42,090 nucleotides of DNA from Streptomyces diastatochromogenes (GCA_001550305.1 LRTP01000400.1:1-42090), one strand, 5' to 3'. Positions 10,389-21,066 are shown, counted from the first letter of the stretch. Notes: generated by a model not told the origin, from the sequence alone. Numbers and translations: made by a program.

Positions 10389-11159
10389 ATGACCGGCGTT
10401 TCCACCCTCGACAGCCCCCCGCAGCCCCTGGCCCCCACCCGCTACACCGTCTCCCTCGCCCGTTCCGAGGCCGACGTCCGGGCCGCGCAGCGGCTGCGGC
10501 ACGACGTCTTCGCGGGGGAGATGGGCGCCCTGCTGACCACGCCGCAGCCGGGCCTCGACATCGACGCCTTCGACGCCTACTGCGATCACCTGCTGGTCCG
10601 TGACACGCTGACCGACCAGGTCGTCGGCACCTACCGCCTGCTGCCCCCGGAGCGCGCCGCGATCGCCGGCCGACTCTACTCGGAGGGCGAGTTCGACGTG
10701 ACCCCGCTCGACGCGATCCGCCCGGGACTCGTCGAGGTCGGGCGCTCCTGCGTGCACCCCGACCACCGCGACGGCGCCGTCATCGGCCTCATCTGGGCCG
10801 GGATAGCCCGTTACATGGTCGAGGGCGGCCACGAGTGGCTCGCGGGCTGCTGCTCGATCCCGCTCGCCGACGGCGGCGAGCTCGCGGCCGGAACCTGGGA
10901 CCGGGTGCAGGCCAAGCACCTGGCACCCGAGGAGTACCGGGTACGACCGCTGCTGCCGTGGACCGCGGAGGGTGTCACCCGCCGGCCCCACACCGAACTC
11001 CCCCCGCTCCTGCGCGGCTATCTCCGGCTCGGCGCCTGGGTCTGCGCCGCACCCGCGCACGACCCGGACTTCGGGGTCGCGGACCTGTTCGTGCTGCTGT
11101 CGATGCGTCGGGTCAACCCGCGCTATCTGCGGCACTTCCTCTCGCTCGTCCCGGCCTGA
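10389..11159 (+). CDS. olsB: GNAT-fold N-acyltransferase, ornithine lipid step 1 (OlsB type)
   Basis: A 256-residue acyltransferase of the OlsB/Acetyltransf_5 type, proposed to transfer a 3-hydroxyacyl group from ACP to the alpha-amino group of ornithine to give lyso-ornithine lipid. Family features are the N-terminal LARSEADVRAAQRLRHDVFAGEMG, then DAFDAYCDHLLVRD, the substrate-strand VVGTYRLLPP, the YSEGEFDVTPL segment, the EVGRSCVHPDHRDGAVIGLIWAGIARY block, and GCCSIPLADG. It overlaps an OlsA-like gene by one base (TGATGA), as in known ornithine-lipid gene pairs. SCO0921/SCO0920 of S. coelicolor are the likely counterparts (recalled). The ATG follows AGGAG by six nt. Substrate use is inferred from family and pairing. 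Confidence 0.85.
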   Translation: MTGVSTLDSPPQPLAPTRYTVSLARSEADVRAAQRLRHDVFAGEMGALLTTPQPGLDIDAFDAYCDHLLVRDTLTDQVVGTYRLLPPERAAIAGRLYSEGEFDVTPLDAIRPGLVEVGRSCVHPDHRDGAVIGLIWAGIARYMVEGGHEWLAGCCSIPLADGGELAAGTWDRVQAKHLAPEEYRVRPLLPWTAEGVTRRPHTELPPLLRGYLRLGAWVCAAPAHDPDFGVADLFVLLSMRRVNPRYLRHFLSLVPA

Positions 11160-11968
11160 TGAGCGTCTGGCTGCCCAGCGCGCCCTGCACCCCCAGGGCG
11201 TGCGTCGAGGCGACGGGGTCCGCCACGGCCGTACCGCGTGCCGTGCTGCGGCTCGCGGCGGTCCTGGTCGTGGTCGCCACCGGGGTCGTGCTGTTGCCGC
11301 TCGGCGGGCGGATCCCCGCCGAGCCGGTACGGCGCTGGTGCCGGGCGATCGTGCGGGCCGCGGGCGTCCGCGTCCGGATCACCGGCCCCGCCGTCCCCAC
11401 CGGTGGGCTGCTGATCGTCGCCAACCACATCTCCTGGCTGGACATCCCGCTCCTCGCCGCCCTCCGGCCGGCCAGGATGCTCGCCAAGTCCGAGATCCGG
11501 CAGTGGCCGGTGGCGGGACCGCTGGCCGCGCGCGGCGGCGTCCTGTTCATCGAACGCGACCGGCTGCGCGCGCTGCCGGACACGGTGGCGCGGATCGCCG
11601 GGCTGCTGCGCGACGGGGCGGCCGTCGTGGCCTTCCCGGAGGGCAGCACCTGGTGCGGCAGGGCGCAGGGCCACTTCCGGCGGGCCGTCTTCCAGGCCGC
11701 GCTCGACGCGGGGGTGCCGGTCCAGCCGGTGCACATCCACTACCGGCTCGCCGGGGGAGTGGCGAGCACCGCGCCCGCCTTCGTCGGGAACGACTCGCTT
11801 CTCGCCTCCCTGTGGCGGGTGGCCTCGGCCCGCGGGCTGGTGGCGGAGGTCGAGGTACGGCCCACGCTCGCCCCGGGCAGCCACCCGGACCGACGGGAGC
11901 TGGCCCGCGCGGCGCAAGGGGGGTTGCATTCCCAGGGCGCACGCGCGTCGGCCCTCGCCCATCGCTGA
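11159..11968 (+). CDS. olsA: 1-acylglycerol-3-phosphate acyltransferase family, OlsA type
   Basis: A 269-residue membrane-associated PlsC-family acyltransferase, expected to O-acylate lyso-ornithine lipid with acyl-ACP or acyl-CoA. An N-terminal hydrophobic segment (about 29-48) precedes the catalytic motif NHISWLD (NHx4D). Other PlsC blocks are AKSEIRQWPVAGPLAARGGVLFIERDR and FPEGSTWCGRAQGHFRRAVF, then PVQPVHIHY. The ATG overlaps the olsB stop, so the two are co-translated. A role as a general lysophosphatidate acyltransferase cannot be excluded. The pairing with olsB makes ornithine lipid synthesis more likely. Confidence 0.82.
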   Translation: MSVWLPSAPCTPRACVEATGSATAVPRAVLRLAAVLVVVATGVVLLPLGGRIPAEPVRRWCRAIVRAAGVRVRITGPAVPTGGLLIVANHISWLDIPLLAALRPARMLAKSEIRQWPVAGPLAARGGVLFIERDRLRALPDTVARIAGLLRDGAAVVAFPEGSTWCGRAQGHFRRAVFQAALDAGVPVQPVHIHYRLAGGVASTAPAFVGNDSLLASLWRVASARGLVAEVEVRPTLAPGSHPDRRELARAAQGGLHSQGARASALAHR

Positions 11969-12019
11969 CGTATCAGGACGAGGCGACCCGAAGGGACAGG
12001 GGCCGGTGGCCGGCGGTAG

Positions 12020-12034
12020 GGGGCTATCGGCCCC
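12020..12034. terminator. Small hairpin between convergent olsA and uvrA-like genes
   Basis: GGGGC-TATCG-GCCCC, a 5-bp stem that overlaps the last codons of the leftward UvrA-like gene. It is weak; convergent context is the main support. Confidence 0.3.
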
Positions 12035-14372
12035 GAGCGAGCGCCCGGGTGAGGTAGGGAGCCGTCGTGCTGCCCTCCGCCCGCGCCACCTCGGCCGGGG
12101 GGCCCGCCGCCACGATCCGGCCACCCGCGTCCCCGCCGCCGGGACCCAGGTCGATCACCCAGTCCGCGCCCGCGACCACCGCCATGTCGTGCTCGACGAC
12201 CACGACGGTGTGTCCCGCGTCGACCAGGCCGTGCAACTGGCGCATCAGCACCTCGACATCGGCGGGGTGCAGCCCGGTCGTCGGCTCGTCGAGGACGTAG
12301 AGGGTGTGCCCCCGGCGGACCCGCTGCAACTCGCCTGCCAATTTGATGCGTTGGGCCTCGCCGCCGGACAACTCCGTGGCGGGCTGGCCGAGTCGTAGAT
12401 AGCCAAGACCCACGTCGAGGAGCGTGGCGAGGCTGCGGGCGACGGGCGCGGTGTCGGCGAAGAACTCCGCCGCGACCTCCACCGTCATGTCCAGGACCTG
12501 CGCGATGTTACGTCTGCGGTACGTCACCTCGAGCGTCTCGGGGTTGTAGCGTGCCCCGTCGCAGTCCGGACAGGGAGCGTAGGTGCTCGGCAGGAACAGC
12601 AGCTCCACGCTCACGAACCCCTCGCCCTGGCAGGTCTCGCAGCGCCCGCCCGCGACGTTGAAGGAGAAGCGCCCCACCCCGTAGCCGCGCCTTCGCGCCT
12701 CCTCCGCCCCGGCGAACACCTTGCGCACCACGTCGAAGAGGCCCGTGTAGGTGGCGAGATTCGAGCGCGGGGTACGGCCGATGGGCCTCTGGTCGACGGA
12801 GACGAGCCGTCCCACTCCCTCCAGTTCCTCGGTCACCTCGCCGATGAGGGTGGACTTGCCCGAACCGGAGACACCCGTGACAGCGGTGAGCACACCGAGC
12901 GGGAACGCGGCGCTCACCCCGCGCAGGTTGTGGCGGCTCACCGGCCCCACCTTCAACTTCCCTTGCGGAGAACGGACTTCGCGTTCCGGCACGGGGGAGC
13001 GGTCGAAGAGGAAGCGGGCCGTGGCCGACTCCGCCACCCCGGCCAGCTCCGCCACCGGACCGCTGTGCAGCACCCGCCCGCCGTGCTCACCCGCCCGCGG
13101 ACCGACGTCGACGAGCCAGTCGGCGCCCCGCACGACATCCAGATGGTGCTCGACCACGAACACCGAGTTGCCCGCCGCCTTCAGCCGGTCCAGGACCGTG
13201 AGCAGAGCCTCCGTGTCCGCCGGGTGCAGGCCCGCGGACGGTTCGTCGAGGACGTACACGACACCGAACAGACCGGAGCGCAACTGCGTGGCCAGCCGCA
13301 GTCGTTGCAGCTCGCCCGCGGAGAGGGTCGGGGTGGCCCGGTCGAGGCTGAGGTAACCGAGGCCGAGTTCGACGACGGGGGCGATCCGTGCCCTCAGGTC
13401 GTCGGTGAGGACGCGGGCCGCCTCTCCCCGGGGCTCCAGGGTCCCGGCCAGCTCGGACAGCGGCAGCGCGGCCAGTTCGGCGATCGTGCGGCCCGAGAAG
13501 GTCACCGCCAGCGCCTCGGGACGCAGCCGGCTGCCGCCGCACACGGGGCACGGGGCGCTGGTCAGGAACCGCTCGGCCCTGGCCCGCAGCGTCGGGCTCT
13601 TCGAATCGGAGAACGTCTTCATGACATAGCGCCGGGCGCTCATGTACGTGCCCTGGTAGGGGCGTTGGATCCGGTCCGCGTCCCGCACCGGATGCACGGT
13701 GACGACCGGCTGCTCGTCCGTGAACAGGATCCACTCCCGCTGCGCGGCCGGCAGCTCGCGCCACGGCAGGTCCACGTCGTACCCCAGCGCGTCGAGGACG
13801 TCGCGCAGGTTCTTGCCCTGCCAGGCGCCGGGCCACGCGGCGATCGCGCCCGCGCGGATCGACAGCGACGGGTCCGGGACCAGCGACTCCTCGGTCGTAC
13901 GGTGGACCTGGCCGAGACCGTGACACTCCGGGCAGGCCCCGGCGGCCGTGTTCGGCGAGAAGGCGTCCGAGTCGAGGCGTTCGGCGCCCCGCGGATAGTC
14001 GCCCGCGCGTGAGAACAGCATCCGCAGGGAGTTGGAGAGGTTGGTGACCGTGCCCACGGACGAGCGCGAGGTGGGCGTCGAGCGGCGCTGCTGGAGCGAG
14101 ACCGCGGGCGGCAGCCCGGTGATGTCCCCGACCTTCGGCGCCCCGACCTGGTGGATCAGCCGTCGCGCGTACGGCGCCACCGACTCGAAGTAGCGGCGCT
14201 GGGCCTCCGCGTAGATCGTGCCGAACGCCAGCGAGGACTTGCCCGAGCCCGAGACCCCGGTGAAGACCACGAGGACATCGCGCGGGATGTCGACGTCCAC
14301 ACCCTGGAGATTGTGCTCGCGGGCGCCCCGCACACGGACGTACCCGTCGTGGCGGCGGTGCGGTTCGGACAT
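12024..14372 (-). CDS. UvrA-like ABC ATPase (UvrA2 class, lacks UvrB-binding region)
   Basis: A 782-residue tandem ABC ATPase related to excinuclease UvrA. Each half has a Walker A (TGVSGSGKSS and TGVSGSGKST) and an ABC signature (LSAGELQRLRLA and LSGGEAQRIKLA). Each also has a YVLDEPSAGLHPAD or YVLDEPTTGLHPAD Walker B. The zinc-finger CxxC pairs are CPECHGLG, CPVCGGSRL, CETCQGEG and CPDCDGARY. It is about 170 residues shorter than housekeeping UvrA, and the first signature has Ala in place of Gly. This fits the UvrA2/DrrC class, which lacks the UvrB-interacting insertion and is linked to tolerance of DNA-binding drugs. The ATG at 14372 follows AGGAG by about nine nt; the open frame extends 13 codons upstream. 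It ends a leftward three-gene run with the monooxygenase and mannosyltransferase. Confidence 0.92.
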   Translation of the reverse strand: MSEPHRRHDGYVRVRGAREHNLQGVDVDIPRDVLVVFTGVSGSGKSSLAFGTIYAEAQRRYFESVAPYARRLIHQVGAPKVGDITGLPPAVSLQQRRSTPTSRSSVGTVTNLSNSLRMLFSRAGDYPRGAERLDSDAFSPNTAAGACPECHGLGQVHRTTEESLVPDPSLSIRAGAIAAWPGAWQGKNLRDVLDALGYDVDLPWRELPAAQREWILFTDEQPVVTVHPVRDADRIQRPYQGTYMSARRYVMKTFSDSKSPTLRARAERFLTSAPCPVCGGSRLRPEALAVTFSGRTIAELAALPLSELAGTLEPRGEAARVLTDDLRARIAPVVELGLGYLSLDRATPTLSAGELQRLRLATQLRSGLFGVVYVLDEPSAGLHPADTEALLTVLDRLKAAGNSVFVVEHHLDVVRGADWLVDVGPRAGEHGGRVLHSGPVAELAGVAESATARFLFDRSPVPEREVRSPQGKLKVGPVSRHNLRGVSAAFPLGVLTAVTGVSGSGKSTLIGEVTEELEGVGRLVSVDQRPIGRTPRSNLATYTGLFDVVRKVFAGAEEARRRGYGVGRFSFNVAGGRCETCQGEGFVSVELLFLPSTYAPCPDCDGARYNPETLEVTYRRRNIAQVLDMTVEVAAEFFADTAPVARSLATLLDVGLGYLRLGQPATELSGGEAQRIKLAGELQRVRRGHTLYVLDEPTTGLHPADVEVLMRQLHGLVDAGHTVVVVEHDMAVVAGADWVIDLGPGGGDAGGRIVAAGPPAEVARAEGSTTAPYLTRALARGR

Positions 14373-14415
14373 CGACGGGACTCCTGGCGGGGGGCTCGGG
14401 GCAAACCCCACGATT

Positions 14416-15405
14416 CTAGGCCGCGGTCAGTCCCGCGACCCGGGCGAGCCTGCGGAAGGAGTCCAGCAGGGCCCCGCGGTCGTACGTACTGGTCGTGACC
14501 AGCACCTCCTGCGCGCCGGTCTCCTCGATCAACATCTCCAGCTCGTGCTCGACCTGCTTCTCGGTGCCCGCGATCTGCCCCGCGAGCGCCGACTCGTAGA
14601 AGTGCCGCTCCTTGCCGTTCATCGGGAGATCCTCGACCCGCTCGGCGGGCGGCAGCGGCGGGAAGGTGCCGTGCGTGCGGGCGTACGCCATCGACCAGGC
14701 CTCGGGGAGAAGCAGCCGCATCGCCTCGTCCGGGGTCTCGGCGACCGCGACGGCGCCGGAGACGACGACGTACGGCTCCGCCGTCCACACCGAGGGGCGG
14801 AACGTCGCGCGGTAGTGGTCGATCCCGCGCCGCATCTTCTCCCGGTTCCTGATGTCCCCGATGACCAGGGGCAGACCCGCGCGCGCCGCGATCGTGGCGC
14901 CCTCGTTCAGGGCGAGCACGAAGGGCGGCACGGTCAGCCCCTCCGAGGGGCGCGCGTGCACCCCCGCCGACGACGGGCCCCGGAACCAGCCGAGCAGCTC
15001 GTCGAGCTGCCCCGCGAAGTCGTCGGCGACGTCCTTGTCCCGCCCCAGCGCCCTGCGCACCCCGTCCGTGAAGCCGACCGAACGCCCGAGCCCCATGTCG
15101 ATCCGCCCGGGGAACAGGGACTCCAGCACACCGAACTGCTCGGCCACGACCAGGGGCTGGTGGTTGGGCAGCATCACCCCGCCGGTACCGACCCGGATCG
15201 TCCGGGTGGCGGCGGCGACAGCGGCGGCCAGCACGGTGGGCGCGGACCCGGCGACCCCTGGCACGCCATGGTGCTCCGAGACCCAGATCCGGTGGTACCC
15301 GAGCCCTTCCAGCTCCTGGGCCAGACGCACGGTGTCGCGCAGGGCCTCGGCGGCGTCGTGCCCCTCACGGGTGCGCGAGCGGTCAAGGACGGAGAAACGC
15401 GTCAC
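14416..15405 (-). CDS. Luciferase-like flavin-dependent monooxygenase (LLM class)
   Basis: A 329-residue protein of the bacterial luciferase-like superfamily with a TIM-barrel fold that uses FMN or F420. Typical segments are LAQELEGLGYHRIWVSEHHGVPGVAGSAPTVL, TIRVGTGGVMLPNHQPLVVAEQFGVLESLFPGRIDMGLGR, and a C-terminal VLVTTSTYD segment. It most resembles the MsnO8-like group with a short N-terminus (MTRFSVLDRSRT). The reaction is unknown. It starts at GTG 15405 with a weak ribosome site and lies 34 bp downstream of the mannosyltransferase and 43 bp upstream of the UvrA-like gene, so one transcript is likely. Confidence 0.88.
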   Translation of the reverse strand: MTRFSVLDRSRTREGHDAAEALRDTVRLAQELEGLGYHRIWVSEHHGVPGVAGSAPTVLAAAVAAATRTIRVGTGGVMLPNHQPLVVAEQFGVLESLFPGRIDMGLGRSVGFTDGVRRALGRDKDVADDFAGQLDELLGWFRGPSSAGVHARPSEGLTVPPFVLALNEGATIAARAGLPLVIGDIRNREKMRRGIDHYRATFRPSVWTAEPYVVVSGAVAVAETPDEAMRLLLPEAWSMAYARTHGTFPPLPPAERVEDLPMNGKERHFYESALAGQIAGTEKQVEHELEMLIEETGAQEVLVTTSTYDRGALLDSFRRLARVAGLTAA

Positions 15406-15439
15406 GCTTCGGATGATACGGACCTCGCCCCACCTGCGG

Positions 15440-16654
15440 TCACAGGGCCTGGTGGGAAACGGTCAGCAGATAGGTGCCGTAGAAGAGGGAGAAACCGGCC
15501 AGGCCGATGAGCAGGACGACGACCGTGCGCCGCTGGGCGCGGGCCAGGGAGAGGGCGAACGGCAGCAGCAGGGGGAAGGCGGGCAGCAGCAGTCGGGGTC
15601 TGCTCGTGAAGAAGTGGGCGTCGCCGAGGGCGATGACGAGGAGAAGCCCCGAGTACACGAGCAGCGGCAGCGGCTGTCGGTCCAGGACGCCGAGGACGAA
15701 CAGCAGGACGCAGCCGAGGACGATTCCGGCGGAGAGATAGACGACCAGGGTGTCGTGCCCGACGATCAGGTGCTTGAACATGTGCGCGGTGTAGTGACCG
15801 AAGTCGAACCGTGAGCCCCACAGACTCTGCACCCGGAAGTAGCCGGTCAGGTCGTGGGTGCGCAGCCCCACCCAGGCGACGTACCCGAGCCACCCGACGG
15901 GCGCCAGGAGCATGGCCACCCAGGCGCGCGGGACGGTGGGTCTCCCTTCGCGGCGGCGCTGCCAGAGGTGGGCGGCGGCGGCCGTGATGACGGCGGCGGC
16001 CACGGTGAAACCGTTGGGGCGGCACAGCCCGGCCAGCGCGGCCAGCGTCCCGGCGGTCAGCCAGCGGTGGGTCAGCGCCGCGTAGAGCGCCCAGGCGGCG
16101 AAGGCCGTCATGAGGGACTCGGTGTACGCCATGGTCAGCACGACGGCATGCGGCAGCAGCGCCCACAGTGCCGCGAGCGCCAGCCCGACCCGCCGCCCGT
16201 GCAGCAGCTCGCCGACCGCGTACACGCCCCAGGCGGCCACGGCGGCGGCGATCCAGGAGATGACGAGCGCCGCGTTGACCGGGCCGATCGGCAGGACCGT
16301 GTTCAGGCCGTGGATCAGTCCGGGAAAGAGCGGGAAGAACGCCAGGTCGTTGTAGACGACCCCGTGGCCGGACTTGGCGGCGACGACCGTGCCGTAGCCG
16401 TACCGGGCGATGTGCCAGTACCAGCCGCCGTCCCATTCCAGACCGAGCACGTTGCGCGGGTGCCGGCCCAGGTGCAGCGACCAGGCGGTCACCATGAGCA
16501 CGCCCGCCAGTCGCGCGGCGGCGAACAGCCACAGCGCCGGCAGCGCCCGCTTCAGTTCGCCCCGCCATCGCCACACCCCGGGCGAGGCGGCAGGCGACGC
16601 GGGCACGAACTGCCGCGTGGGTCTGCCACTCACCGTCTGGGGGCCGTCTTCCAT
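15440..16654 (-). CDS. Membrane mannosyltransferase, PIG-V-like (GT-C fold)
   Basis: A 404-residue polytopic membrane protein with about ten hydrophobic segments. The GT-C signature near the first external loop is LEWDGGWYWHIARYGYG, which includes the acidic residue used with a polyprenyl-phosphate sugar donor. Further family features are YNDLAFFPLFPGLIHGL, TMAYTESLMTAFAAWALYAAL and GLCRPNGFTVAAAV. These match the PIG-V/Mannosyl_trans2-like family (PF04188). It is expected to transfer mannose from polyprenyl-phosphomannose to an extracellular acceptor that cannot be read from the sequence. The ATG has GAGGAGG six nt upstream. It is the first gene of the leftward run. Confidence 0.82.
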   Translation of the reverse strand: MEDGPQTVSGRPTRQFVPASPAASPGVWRWRGELKRALPALWLFAAARLAGVLMVTAWSLHLGRHPRNVLGLEWDGGWYWHIARYGYGTVVAAKSGHGVVYNDLAFFPLFPGLIHGLNTVLPIGPVNAALVISWIAAAVAAWGVYAVGELLHGRRVGLALAALWALLPHAVVLTMAYTESLMTAFAAWALYAALTHRWLTAGTLAALAGLCRPNGFTVAAAVITAAAAHLWQRRREGRPTVPRAWVAMLLAPVGWLGYVAWVGLRTHDLTGYFRVQSLWGSRFDFGHYTAHMFKHLIVGHDTLVVYLSAGIVLGCVLLFVLGVLDRQPLPLLVYSGLLLVIALGDAHFFTSRPRLLLPAFPLLLPFALSLARAQRRTVVVLLIGLAGFSLFYGTYLLTVSHQAL

Positions 16655-16815
16655 GCCGACCTCCTCGTCGCCCTGCTAGAGGGAATGGCCGGGGACGGGG
16701 TTCCACCGGTGGGAAGATCCTGACTTCATGGGACACGACGGTCCCGGGCGGCGCATTCCGGGCCGGGACGGAAGGGTGACGAGGTCGCCGGGTTCGAACC
16801 GCTCGAACGGCTCGC

Positions 16816-17718
16816 TCAGTCGTTGAAGTAGTGGCCTGCTTCGAGGTCCGGGACGAGTGCGGGGTGCTCGGGACGCCATCCGATCAGCTTCCGGGTCAGG
16901 GCGCTCGAGGTCGGGTTGTCGAGGGACACGGCGGCGGCGAGGAAGCCGAAGTGCCGGCTCGCGTCCTCGGTGGTGATCCCGGCGACCGGCAGCTCCAGCC
17001 GACGGCCGATGAGCTCGGCGATGTCACGCAAGGGCACGCCCTCCTCGGCGGCCCCGTGCAGGATCGAGCCGGCCGGGGCGGCTTCCACCGCCAGCCGGAA
17101 CAGGTGCGCCGCATCGAGCCGGTGCACGGCGGGCCAGCGGTTCGATCCGTCGCCGACGAAGGCCGACACGCCGGTCTCGCGGGCGATGCCGATCAGGCTC
17201 GGGACGAAGCCCTTGTCGCCCTCGCCGTGCACGGTCGGTGAAAGCCGCACGACCGAAGCGCGCACCCCGCGCGCGGCCAGCGCCATGGCCGCGCTCTCCG
17301 AAGCGATCCGGGGTGCCTCCGACCCGGGATCGGGCACGATCTCCTCGGTCCCGAGGCGACCCGGCGCCATCATGGTGAGCATCAAGGTCCCCGAGGTCAC
17401 CACGAGCGGCTTGCCGGTTCCTTCGAGCGCCGCTCCGAGAGCCTCGACGGCACCCAGGTCCAGCTTGCCGTTGGCGACGTAGTCCGAGAAGTCGTGGTTG
17501 AAGGCCAGATGGATGACGCCGTCTGCCGCCGCGGCGCCCTCGTGCAGGCGGTCCGGATCGTCGAGGGAGCCGCGGTGCGCCTCGGCGCCGACCGCCGTGA
17601 GCGCCGCGGCGGCGGTGTCCGAGCGGGCGAGGCCGAGGACCTGATGCCCCGCTTCGAGGAGTTCACGGACGACGGCGGAACCGATGAATCCGGTCGCGCC
17701 GGTGACGAATACGCGCAT
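16816..17718 (-). CDS. Atypical extended SDR (NAD(P)-binding epimerase-like)
   Basis: A 300-residue Rossmann-fold protein. The cofactor motif TGATGFIGSAV (about 6-16) marks an extended/atypical SDR. Where classical enzymes have YxxxK the protein reads APRIASESAAMALAARG, so the catalytic Tyr is missing, as in atypical SDR subgroups annotated as SDR family oxidoreductases. Later segments VVRLSPTVHGEGDKGFVPSLIG, NRWPAVHRLDAAHLFRLA and GWRPEHPALVPDL fit the same subgroup. The ATG at 17718 follows GAAGGA by eight nt. It diverges from the aldo/keto reductase. The substrate is unknown. Confidence 0.85.
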   Translation of the reverse strand: MRVFVTGATGFIGSAVVRELLEAGHQVLGLARSDTAAAALTAVGAEAHRGSLDDPDRLHEGAAAADGVIHLAFNHDFSDYVANGKLDLGAVEALGAALEGTGKPLVVTSGTLMLTMMAPGRLGTEEIVPDPGSEAPRIASESAAMALAARGVRASVVRLSPTVHGEGDKGFVPSLIGIARETGVSAFVGDGSNRWPAVHRLDAAHLFRLAVEAAPAGSILHGAAEEGVPLRDIAELIGRRLELPVAGITTEDASRHFGFLAAAVSLDNPTSSALTRKLIGWRPEHPALVPDLEAGHYFND

Positions 17719-18060
17719 GGTGCAATCCTTCGACAGGACGAACAGGGTCCACCCCGGTGCGGCACCGGGGCGGTGATTCCACCCTGCGCGCGGGAGGTGC
17801 TCCGGGTCCAAGACCTGTTCCGCATCCGGCGATACGCCTGAGGCATCACCACAGGTCAGACCGTTGCCCACACCCCTGCCACCACGCAGTCCACCCGTGG
17901 CCGCCGGCCGTCGTACGAACTCCTCGGCGGCAAGTACTGCGCCGCGCCCCCGCGACTAAGCGAACGGCGATCGGGAATGGCTTTCCCGGAGCTCTTGTCG
18001 GCGGCTCGCCGCGGCCGGGTCGGCGGGAGCCCTTCCACCCCACGGAAAGCAGGAGTGAGC
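17719..18060. other. Divergent intergenic region between SDR and aldo/keto reductase genes
   Basis: It carries an 8-bp hairpin at 17752-17770 close to the SDR start. The rest, about 290 bp, should contain two divergent promoters that I could not assign. An open frame extends upstream of the reductase start to 17977 but has no ribosome binding site. Confidence 0.35.
17752..17770. promoter_or_regulatory. Perfect dyad in the leader of the atypical SDR gene
   Basis: CCCCGGTG-CGG-CACCGGGG, 34-52 nt upstream of the SDR ATG. It could be a repressor operator or an RNA hairpin in the leader. Confidence 0.4.
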
Positions 18061-19029
<969 letters not shown>

Positions 19030-19147
19030 CGCGCGGCGCGGCGCCCACCGAACCCGTGGTGAGCGCCCCCCCACGTCCGGCGCGTCCGAGCCGAAGAAGG
19101 CCTCCGACTCGGCTTCCGCGTCAGCCGGTGCCGGGCGGGGAGCGCGC

Positions 19148-21004
19148 TCAGCCGAGACGTTCCGGGAGGCCGCCCGCGCAGTCGTCCTCGGCCGCGTAGG
19201 CGGCCAGCCACGCCAGCGGCGCGTTCCAGTTGATGGCCACCTCGTTCGTCGAGTACGAGCCGATGTCGTCGATGTAGCAGGCCTGGGGCGCGCAGCCGGG
19301 CAGGTGCTCCTGTGCGACCGGGTCCTGCAGCCCGCTGTTGGGCCCGCCCGCGAGGGAGCCCGCCGGCGGGTGCGGCAGCGAGGGGTCGTACTGGTGCGCC
19401 CAGAAGCGGTGATGCTGGTTGTCGGAGTACCGCTCCCCGTATCCGGTCACGTACGACCGGCCCAGGGCGTTGCGGCCCAGCAGGTAGTCCATCGACTCCA
19501 GCACTCCGGCGCGGTAGCGCGGGTCCCCGGTCAGTTCCTGGGCGGTGGCCATGACGATCGCGTTGTCGGTGACCGCGCTGTTGGAGCCCCAGACGTACCC
19601 GGTGGCGGGGATCGGGACGGCGTATCCCTGCCCGGCCATGGTGGACAGATAGCCGTCCGCCGCGACGGTCACCGAGGCGCGCACCCGCCGGAGGTCGGCC
19701 GCGGGCAGCCCGGTGCGTACGGTCGCCAGGGTCAGCCTGCCCAGCGCGGCGGTGTCGGCCCAGCTGAAGCCGCCGGACGTGAAGGCGTTCGCGGCGGTGT
19801 GCCAGGGCGAGGAGGTCACCGCGTCCCGGTAGGCGCGCTCGCCGGTCGTGGCGTACAACTCGGCGGCCGCCCAGTAGAACTCGTCGGTGACCTGGGTGTC
19901 GCCATAGGCCCCGCCGCCGGTGCTGTCCGCATCCGGCGCGTACATCGCCGGGTTGGCCCGCGCCGCCGTCCAGGCCTTGCGGGCGGCGGTCAGGCAACGG
20001 TTCGCGAACGCGGTGTCGTAGGGCCGGAAGACACGGGCGCACTGGGCCGCCGTCGCCGCCAGGTTGAGGGTGGCGGCGGTGGACGGCGGGTGGAGCTCAC
20101 GCCGCTGGGCGTCCTGCTCGGGCCGGGTCGGCAGCCCGGTCCAGGCGGCGTCGTGGACTTTGTGGAACGCCATTCCCGCGTACGGTCTGCCGTCCGGGAC
20201 CTGCATCCGCATCAGGAAGTCGAGCTCCCAGCGCGCCTCGTCCAGGACGTCGGGTACGCCGTTGCCGCGCTCGGGAACGCGCAGCGTCGAGTCGCCGAGC
20301 GCGGACGCGGTGCCCGCTCTCTTCGCCCGTTCGAAGGAATTGACGAGCAGCCAGGTGGAAATGCCGCCGTTCACGACGTACTTGCCCTGGTCGCCCGCGT
20401 CGTACCAGCCGCCCCTGACGTCCTGCGTGTAGTCGCACACCCCGGACTGACAGGGCACGTTCGTGTCGCCCTGATTGGGTGCGGCTCCGAGATGTCCGGC
20501 GGGCCGCGCATAGGCGGAACCCACCAGGGAGGCTTCGATCGGTATCCCGCTGCGCTGGTGATAGAAGAAGGCCAGCGCGTCGGAGCGCAGCCCGTCGTAG
20601 AGATCCGCGCGAATGTCGAAGGGATCGCTGACCGTTCCGTCGACCGTCAGGACGTAACCCGAACCGATCCGTCCGTACGAGGAGAAGTCGGCGACCTGGG
20701 TCGGCTGCCCGGAGGCCGCGTCCGTGCCCCGGCCGACGGTCGACCCCGAGGCGACCACCCTGCCCGAGGCGGTGCGCAGTCGCCAGGTGAGCGGCCCCGC
20801 GGCGGAGGTGACCACGGTCGCCCGCTTGGGGCCGTCCGGCAGATAGCCGACTTGGTTGACCCGTACGGCGGTTGTCGCCGTGGCGGCGGTGGCAAGCCCC
20901 GTCGCGGAGGGGGCGGTCACGAGGCCGCCGACGAGTAATGCCCCCGCCAACAAGGCGGTCGTCACGTGCCTTTGGCGGCGGCGGGGCAACGGGAAAGCGG
21001 ACAT
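19148..21004 (-). CDS. Secreted GH9 endoglucanase (cellulase) with N-terminal CelD_N Ig-like domain
   Basis: A 618-residue exported cellulase. The signal peptide runs to about residue 41 (basic PRRRQRH, hydrophobic core, Ala-rich end). A CelD_N immunoglobulin-like domain starts at [16 protein letters not shown] (about 48-135) and is followed by the GH9 (alpha/alpha)6 barrel. Catalytic motifs are [13 protein letters not shown] (Asp202/Asp205), the C-terminal NQHHRFWAH block and the proton donor Glu588 in [15 protein letters not shown]. No cellulose-binding module is present. The ATG at 21004 has GGGAG about nine nt upstream; the open frame upstream reads through the promoter and operator and is not coding. 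The perfect CebR-type operator 63 bp upstream implies induction by cello-oligosaccharides. It diverges from the ECF-lectin gene. Confidence 0.93.
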   Translation of the reverse strand: MSAFPLPRRRQRHVTTALLAGALLVGGLVTAPSATGLATAATATTAVRVNQVGYLPDGPKRATVVTSAAGPLTWRLRTASGRVVASGSTVGRGTDAASGQPTQVADFSSYGRIGSGYVLTVDGTVSDPFDIRADLYDGLRSDALAFFYHQRSGIPIEASLVGSAYARPAGHLGAAPNQGDTNVPCQSGVCDYTQDVRGGWYDAGDQGKYVVNGGISTWLLVNSFERAKRAGTASALGDSTLRVPERGNGVPDVLDEARWELDFLMRMQVPDGRPYAGMAFHKVHDAAWTGLPTRPEQDAQRRELHPPSTAATLNLAATAAQCARVFRPYDTAFANRCLTAARKAWTAARANPAMYAPDADSTGGGAYGDTQVTDEFYWAAAELYATTGERAYRDAVTSSPWHTAANAFTSGGFSWADTAALGRLTLATVRTGLPAADLRRVRASVTVAADGYLSTMAGQGYAVPIPATGYVWGSNSAVTDNAIVMATAQELTGDPRYRAGVLESMDYLLGRNALGRSYVTGYGERYSDNQHHRFWAHQYDPSLPHPPAGSLAGGPNSGLQDPVAQEHLPGCAPQACYIDDIGSYSTNEVAINWNAPLAWLAAYAAEDDCAGGLPERLG

Positions 21005-21066
21005 GAGCGGCTCCCAGCGGTGAGGTGAATCCTGGGCCGCGGCCACGCGAGGTGGACGACGGGGAA

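Noticed and set aside
16784..16800. T-arm-like sequence GGGTTCGAACC, suggestive of a tRNA gene or attachment site
   Set aside because: No acceptor stem, D-arm or anticodon arm can be built around it on either strand, and no integrase gene is near.
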